From: Gelidibacter sediminis | GTDB taxonomy: Bacteria > Bacteroidota > Bacteroidia > Flavobacteriales > Flavobacteriaceae | Assembly: GCF_004364975.1 (NCBI RefSeq) | Contig: NZ_SOBW01000007.1 | Span: forward strand, 558,001-622,000 | Direction of reading: 5' to 3' | Length of the DNA: 64,000 nt | Shown: in pieces, positions 60,831 to 64,000 of the stretch | Position numbering within the stretch: position 1 is the first letter of the stretch | Layout of the letters: every line of letters starts with the position of its first letter | Program-made: the position numbers and the translations under genes | Notes under the pieces: generated by a model | The model's database searches: none | What the model was told of the DNA's origin: nothing | What the model saw: the letters and a program-made list of their open reading frames with translations, nothing else

Positions 60831-61163
60831 TTAAGATTCTGGAGCTAATATTACTTCTAAACCTTCCATTTCAGTAGTTATTTGAATTTGACACCCCAAT
60901 CTCGAATTATCCTTAACATAAAATGCCTCTGACAGCATTGCTTCTTCATCATCTTGCATTTCCGGTAGCTCCGTATCACTCACCACATAACATTGGCAAG
61001 AAGCGCACATGGCCATACCACCGCAAACGCCAATAGTACCTTCGGGTGCAAGCTCATAACTCCTCACAACCTCCATCAAATTCATGGCCATATCAGTTGG
61101 TGCTTCTATAGTGTGTACAACACCTTCCCTATCGGTAATTTTTATGGTAATATCTTGTTCCAT
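60831..61163 (-). CDS. 2Fe-2S ferredoxin (adrenodoxin type)
   Basis: A 110-residue ferredoxin. Cluster ligands fit the adrenodoxin pattern: Cys47, Cys53 (spacing 5) and Cys56 (spacing 2) in CGGMAMCASC, then Cys91 (spacing 34). It starts 2 bp after the ferredoxin reductase stop in the same direction. With that neighbour it probably forms an electron-transfer pair supplying reducing power to a monooxygenase or to Fe-S cluster assembly; the acceptor is unknown. Confidence 0.92.
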   Translation of the reverse strand: MEQDITIKITDREGVVHTIEAPTDMAMNLMEVVRSYELAPEGTIGVCGGMAMCASCQCYVVSDTELPEMQDDEEAMLSEAFYVKDNSRLGCQIQITTEMEGLEVILAPES

Positions 61164-61165
61164 TA

Positions 61166-62227
61166 TTAATCAATTGCTTTTACAACTTGCTTTGGCGCCT
61201 CTTTACGGGTTCCATCAAAGCCATTAACCCCACTAACTGTTGTGTATTTTAAAACGTATTTTTTACCCGGATTGATAATTTGATAAGCCGCTTGACACAT
61301 CAAAGTTGCTTCGTGAAAACCACATAAAATCAGTTTCAACTTACCTGGATAGGTATTGACATCGCCAATGGCAAAAATGCCGGGAACGTTGGTTTGATAA
61401 TCCAAGGCGTTATTGACGACAATTGCGTTTTTTTCAATTTCAAGCCCCCAATTGGCAATTGGTCCTAATTTAGGAGACAATCCGAATAATGGGATAAAAT
61501 GATCGCATTTTACCTCAAATTCCTTTTCGATATTTTTAGATTGTGCTACCACTACGGCTTCCACTTTATGATCTCCCATTACATTAATCACTTCAGCTGG
61601 CGTAATCAGATTTATTTTACCCTGATTTTTTAATTCCTGAACCTTATCAACAGAATCTAAAGCACCTCTAAATTCATTACGACGATGGATCAACGTAACC
61701 TCAGAAGCAATATTAGAAAGGAAAATGCTCCAATCTAACGCCGAATCGCCACCACCAGAAATTACCACACGTTTGTCGCGGTACATTTCTGGATCTTTAA
61801 TAAAATACTCAACCCCTTTATCTTCAAAATAGCCAATATTATCAATTAAAGGTTTGCGCGGTTCAAAACTTCCCAGCCCACCAGCAATTGCAACTACCGG
61901 CGCCTGATGTTTTGTGCCCTTATTTGTCGTAACGATAAAACTGCCGTCCTCTTGTTTTTCTATTGTCTCGGCACGTTCACCTAACGTAAATCCAGGTTCA
62001 AACTGTTTACATTGCTCCATAAGATTATCTGTCAAATCTCCTGCTAATATTTCAGGAAAGCCAGGAATATCATAAATCGGTTTTTTAGGATAAATTTCAG
62101 AACATTGACCCCCAATTTGTGGTAAGGCGTCAATAAGATGGCATTTTAACTTTAGTAATCCGGCCTCGAACACAGCAAATAATCCTGTTGGTCCAGCACC
62201 TATAATAAGTATATCTGTTTTAATCAT
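61166..62227 (-). CDS. Ferredoxin-NADP reductase, thioredoxin-reductase-like type
   Basis: A 353-residue flavoprotein with an N-terminal FAD-binding GxGxxG fold (IIGAGPTGLFAVFE near 7-20), an internal NAD(P)-binding GGGDSALDWS near 159-168, and the FAD C-terminal GIFAIGDVNTYPGK. It lacks the CxxC redox pair of thioredoxin reductases, as expected of the TrxR-like ferredoxin-NADP reductases of Bacteroidetes and Bacilli. It lies 2 bp upstream of the ferredoxin gene in the same direction. Confidence 0.9.
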   Translation of the reverse strand: MIKTDILIIGAGPTGLFAVFEAGLLKLKCHLIDALPQIGGQCSEIYPKKPIYDIPGFPEILAGDLTDNLMEQCKQFEPGFTLGERAETIEKQEDGSFIVTTNKGTKHQAPVVAIAGGLGSFEPRKPLIDNIGYFEDKGVEYFIKDPEMYRDKRVVISGGGDSALDWSIFLSNIASEVTLIHRRNEFRGALDSVDKVQELKNQGKINLITPAEVINVMGDHKVEAVVVAQSKNIEKEFEVKCDHFIPLFGLSPKLGPIANWGLEIEKNAIVVNNALDYQTNVPGIFAIGDVNTYPGKLKLILCGFHEATLMCQAAYQIINPGKKYVLKYTTVSGVNGFDGTRKEAPKQVVKAID

Positions 62228-62384
62228 ATATAAACCCGAAAAAAGGGGTGACTCATTTAATTCAACTTCATTTTAGAATACAATAATCCAATTAATACAG
62301 CTTACATATTATGATATCAATCATAATGACTAATTGATGGGATTGTTGTAAAACACTGTAATATTTTGTTGATAACAATAGCTA

Positions 62385-62627
62385 TTAAACTTCAACATTG
62401 ATAACCTGTTCAATTTGTGGCGCGTATTTTTTTATGGTCATCTCTACTCCTGATTTTAAGGTCATTTGGTTAACAGAACAACCCACACAGGCACCTTCTA
62501 ACTGCACTCTGACCAACCTATCATCTTCAATGGATAGCAATGCAATATCGCCCCCATCACTTTGAAGAAAAGGACGTATTTCATCAAGCGCTTTTTCAAC
62601 ATTCAATCTCAATTCTTCAGTTGTCAT
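62385..62627 (-). CDS. NifU C-terminal-domain Fe-S scaffold protein
   Basis: An 80-residue NifU-like protein with the CxxC motif at Cys47-Cys50 (GACVGCSVN), which binds a transient [4Fe-4S] or [2Fe-2S] cluster. It corresponds to the stand-alone NifU C-terminal domain (Nfu). It starts 36 bp after the Mrp gene stop in the same direction, so both are probably in one Fe-S biogenesis transcript. The downstream reductase pair may be related in role but is separated by 157 bp. Confidence 0.92.
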   Translation of the reverse strand: MTTEELRLNVEKALDEIRPFLQSDGGDIALLSIEDDRLVRVQLEGACVGCSVNQMTLKSGVEMTIKKYAPQIEQVINVEV

Positions 62628-62663
62628 GTGTATTATTTTAGGGTAGTTAAAAGACTAGGTAGT

Positions 62664-63800
62664 TTATTTTTTAACAGCTGAACAACCAGCCATAGTAGTA
62701 ATTTTAATAGCTTCAGTTGGTGGCAAATTGTCATTTCGTCTCACCACTTCTTCTACAACATTTTGAGTTATTTTTTCAAAAGCCATTTGCAAGGGTGTTG
62801 CCGTTTGCATTGCTGCAGGACGGCCCACATCACCCGCCTCACGAATGCTTTGCACCAAAGGAATCTCTCCTAAAAATGGCACTTTTAAATCTTCAGCCAA
62901 ATGTTTAGCACCCTCTTTTCCGAAGATATAATATTTATTTTCCGGCAATTCTTCAGGCGTAAAATAGGCCATATTTTCAATAATACCCAGTACCGGCACA
63001 TTAATGCTTTCTTGCTGAAACATTGCAACACCTTTCTTGGCATCAGCTAGGGCGACATTTTGTGGCGTACTCACAATTACTGCTCCAGTAATAGGTAATG
63101 ATTGCATGATGCTCAAATGGATATCTCCAGTTCCTGGCGGCAAATCAATCAGCATAAAATCCAATTCTCCCCAATGCGCATCAAAAATCATTTGATTTAA
63201 AGCTTTGGCCGCCATAGGGCCGCGCCATACTACTGCCTGACCTGGCTGCGTAAAGAATCCTATGGACAAAATCTTAACACCATAATTTTCTACCGGTTTC
63301 ATTTTAGATTTTCCATCTATGTTTACTGCCATAGGACGCTCTTGTTCCACATCAAACATAATAGGTGTCGAAGGCCCATAAATATCGGCATCAAGGATAC
63401 CTACTTTAAAGCCCATTTGTGCCAAAGTCACTGCCAAGTTTGCAGTTACTGTAGATTTACCAACGCCACCTTTGCCCGATGCAACCGCAACGATATTTTG
63501 AATTCCAGGAATCGCTTTCCCTTTAATACTGTTAGTTAAAGATTTTGCAGGCGCTTCAACTTTTACATTGACCGTTATTTTGGCCTTTTCGTAAACTTTA
63601 TCATGAATAACTTTCATGATTTCAACTTCTGTCTTTTTCTTGGCCTGCAGACTTGGGTTTGTAATGGTAATATCTACAATGACTTCGTCTGCAAAGGTTA
63701 CCACATTTTTAACGGCACCACTCTCCACCATATTCTGACCTTCACCTGGGGCCGAAATGCTTTCGAGGGCTTTATAAATATCTTGTTTATGTAATTTCAT
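62664..63800 (-). CDS. apbC: Mrp/NBP35 family ATP-binding protein (ApbC-like Fe-S carrier)
   Basis: A 378-residue P-loop ATPase with an N-terminal DUF59/MIP18-like domain (about 5-75) and the deviant Walker A ASGKGGVGKSTVTANLA near 107-123, typical of Mrp/ApbC Fe-S carriers. The ENMAYFTPEELPENKYYIFG stretch near 268-287 replaces the usual CxxC region: no Cys pair is present there, and the only nearby Cys is in the C-terminal GCSAVKK. Fe-S bridging as in E. coli Mrp may therefore differ. It is followed in the same direction by NifU. A perfect -7 element lies at 63894-63901. Confidence 0.9.
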   Translation of the reverse strand: MKLHKQDIYKALESISAPGEGQNMVESGAVKNVVTFADEVIVDITITNPSLQAKKKTEVEIMKVIHDKVYEKAKITVNVKVEAPAKSLTNSIKGKAIPGIQNIVAVASGKGGVGKSTVTANLAVTLAQMGFKVGILDADIYGPSTPIMFDVEQERPMAVNIDGKSKMKPVENYGVKILSIGFFTQPGQAVVWRGPMAAKALNQMIFDAHWGELDFMLIDLPPGTGDIHLSIMQSLPITGAVIVSTPQNVALADAKKGVAMFQQESINVPVLGIIENMAYFTPEELPENKYYIFGKEGAKHLAEDLKVPFLGEIPLVQSIREAGDVGRPAAMQTATPLQMAFEKITQNVVEEVVRRNDNLPPTEAIKITTMAGCSAVKK

Positions 63801-63893
63801 GGTTTTAAGATGCTAAAAAATGAAAGCACAGCAATGATTTAGCAAGTCATTACGATTTCTTTCATTCTATTAATTAAGAATCATTCTAAAGTG

Positions 63894-63901
63894 CAAATAT
63901 A
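63894..63901 (-). promoter_or_regulatory. -7 promoter element of the Mrp gene
   Basis: TATATTTG, followed by C, on the minus strand matches TAnnTTTG perfectly, 93 bp upstream of the start. No -33 TTG at the expected spacing is clear. Confidence 0.4.
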
Positions 63902-64000
63902 ATTAATATTGATGGAAGAATGAAGCTAGCAACACGAAGATTTCAATAGCTAGATTGAGGAATTCTATGGATTTCAAATATATAGACTAAGGCAATCTTT

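Overview
The window looks like a chromosomal segment of a member of Flavobacteriaceae (Bacteroidetes), probably marine. The evidence is a SusC/SusD pair, several BlaI/M56 loci, an S16 protein with a long Ala/Glu-rich tail, a DnaE with a fused proofreading exonuclease, A+T-rich DNA, and many promoters with the Bacteroidetes -7 element TAnnTTTG. No phage, transposase, integrase, CRISPR array or rRNA was seen.

Layout. 1-12.2 kb is a sialic acid utilisation locus: a partial LrgA gene at the left edge, two sialidases, a creatininase-family protein, an N-acylglucosamine 2-epimerase, a FadR/GntR-type regulator, a YhcH/NanQ protein, N-acetylneuraminate lyase, and SusD and SusC. Nearly the same 16-bp operator lies in the regulator/epimerase intergenic region and inside the predicted susC promoter. 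12.5-16 kb holds catalase, tRNA-Leu(TAG) and an M20 dipeptidase. 16-19.5 kb is a BlaI repressor followed by two tandem M56 (BlaR1-like) genes that share an 821-bp block of about 97-98% identity and then diverge completely. 19.6-21.5 kb has a DUF4407 protein, an NTF2-like lipoprotein and a degenerate STAS protein.

21.7-31.6 kb is a complete trans-4-hydroxy-L-proline catabolic operon. It encodes the epimerase, the D-hydroxyproline oxidase/dehydrogenase, the deaminase and the ketoglutarate semialdehyde dehydrogenase. A DPP-IV-like S9 peptidase and a DUF885 metallopeptidase are interleaved, and a divergent AraC regulator sits at the head. Together these suggest use of collagen-like peptides. 31.6-36 kb holds small accessory genes, a REP-like hairpin and two decayed genes that I reconstruct from frameshifts and an in-frame stop. 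36-41.4 kb carries a cyclase-family protein, HemW, RuvC, an outer membrane protein, a flippase-like membrane protein and a GT2 glycosyltransferase.

41.3-45.8 kb is a second BlaI/M56 locus, with duplicated TonB C-terminal-like domains, a TPR protein and a TonB_C-like lipoprotein. 46.2-49.2 kb is a two-component system: a TPR histidine kinase and a LuxR-type regulator. It is preceded by a 55-residue exported-peptide gene with its own terminator. I consider this the most interesting candidate for an undescribed system, a small peptide possibly sensed by periplasmic TPRs. 49.7-64 kb is mostly housekeeping: tRNA-Asp, a DUF58 protein, ClpP, thioredoxin, DnaE, rpsP, rimM, trmN6, glutaryl-CoA dehydrogenase, and a ferredoxin/ferredoxin reductase pair beside NifU and Mrp.

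All calls come from reading the sequence. No database search was run, and functional names rest on recognised family motifs.
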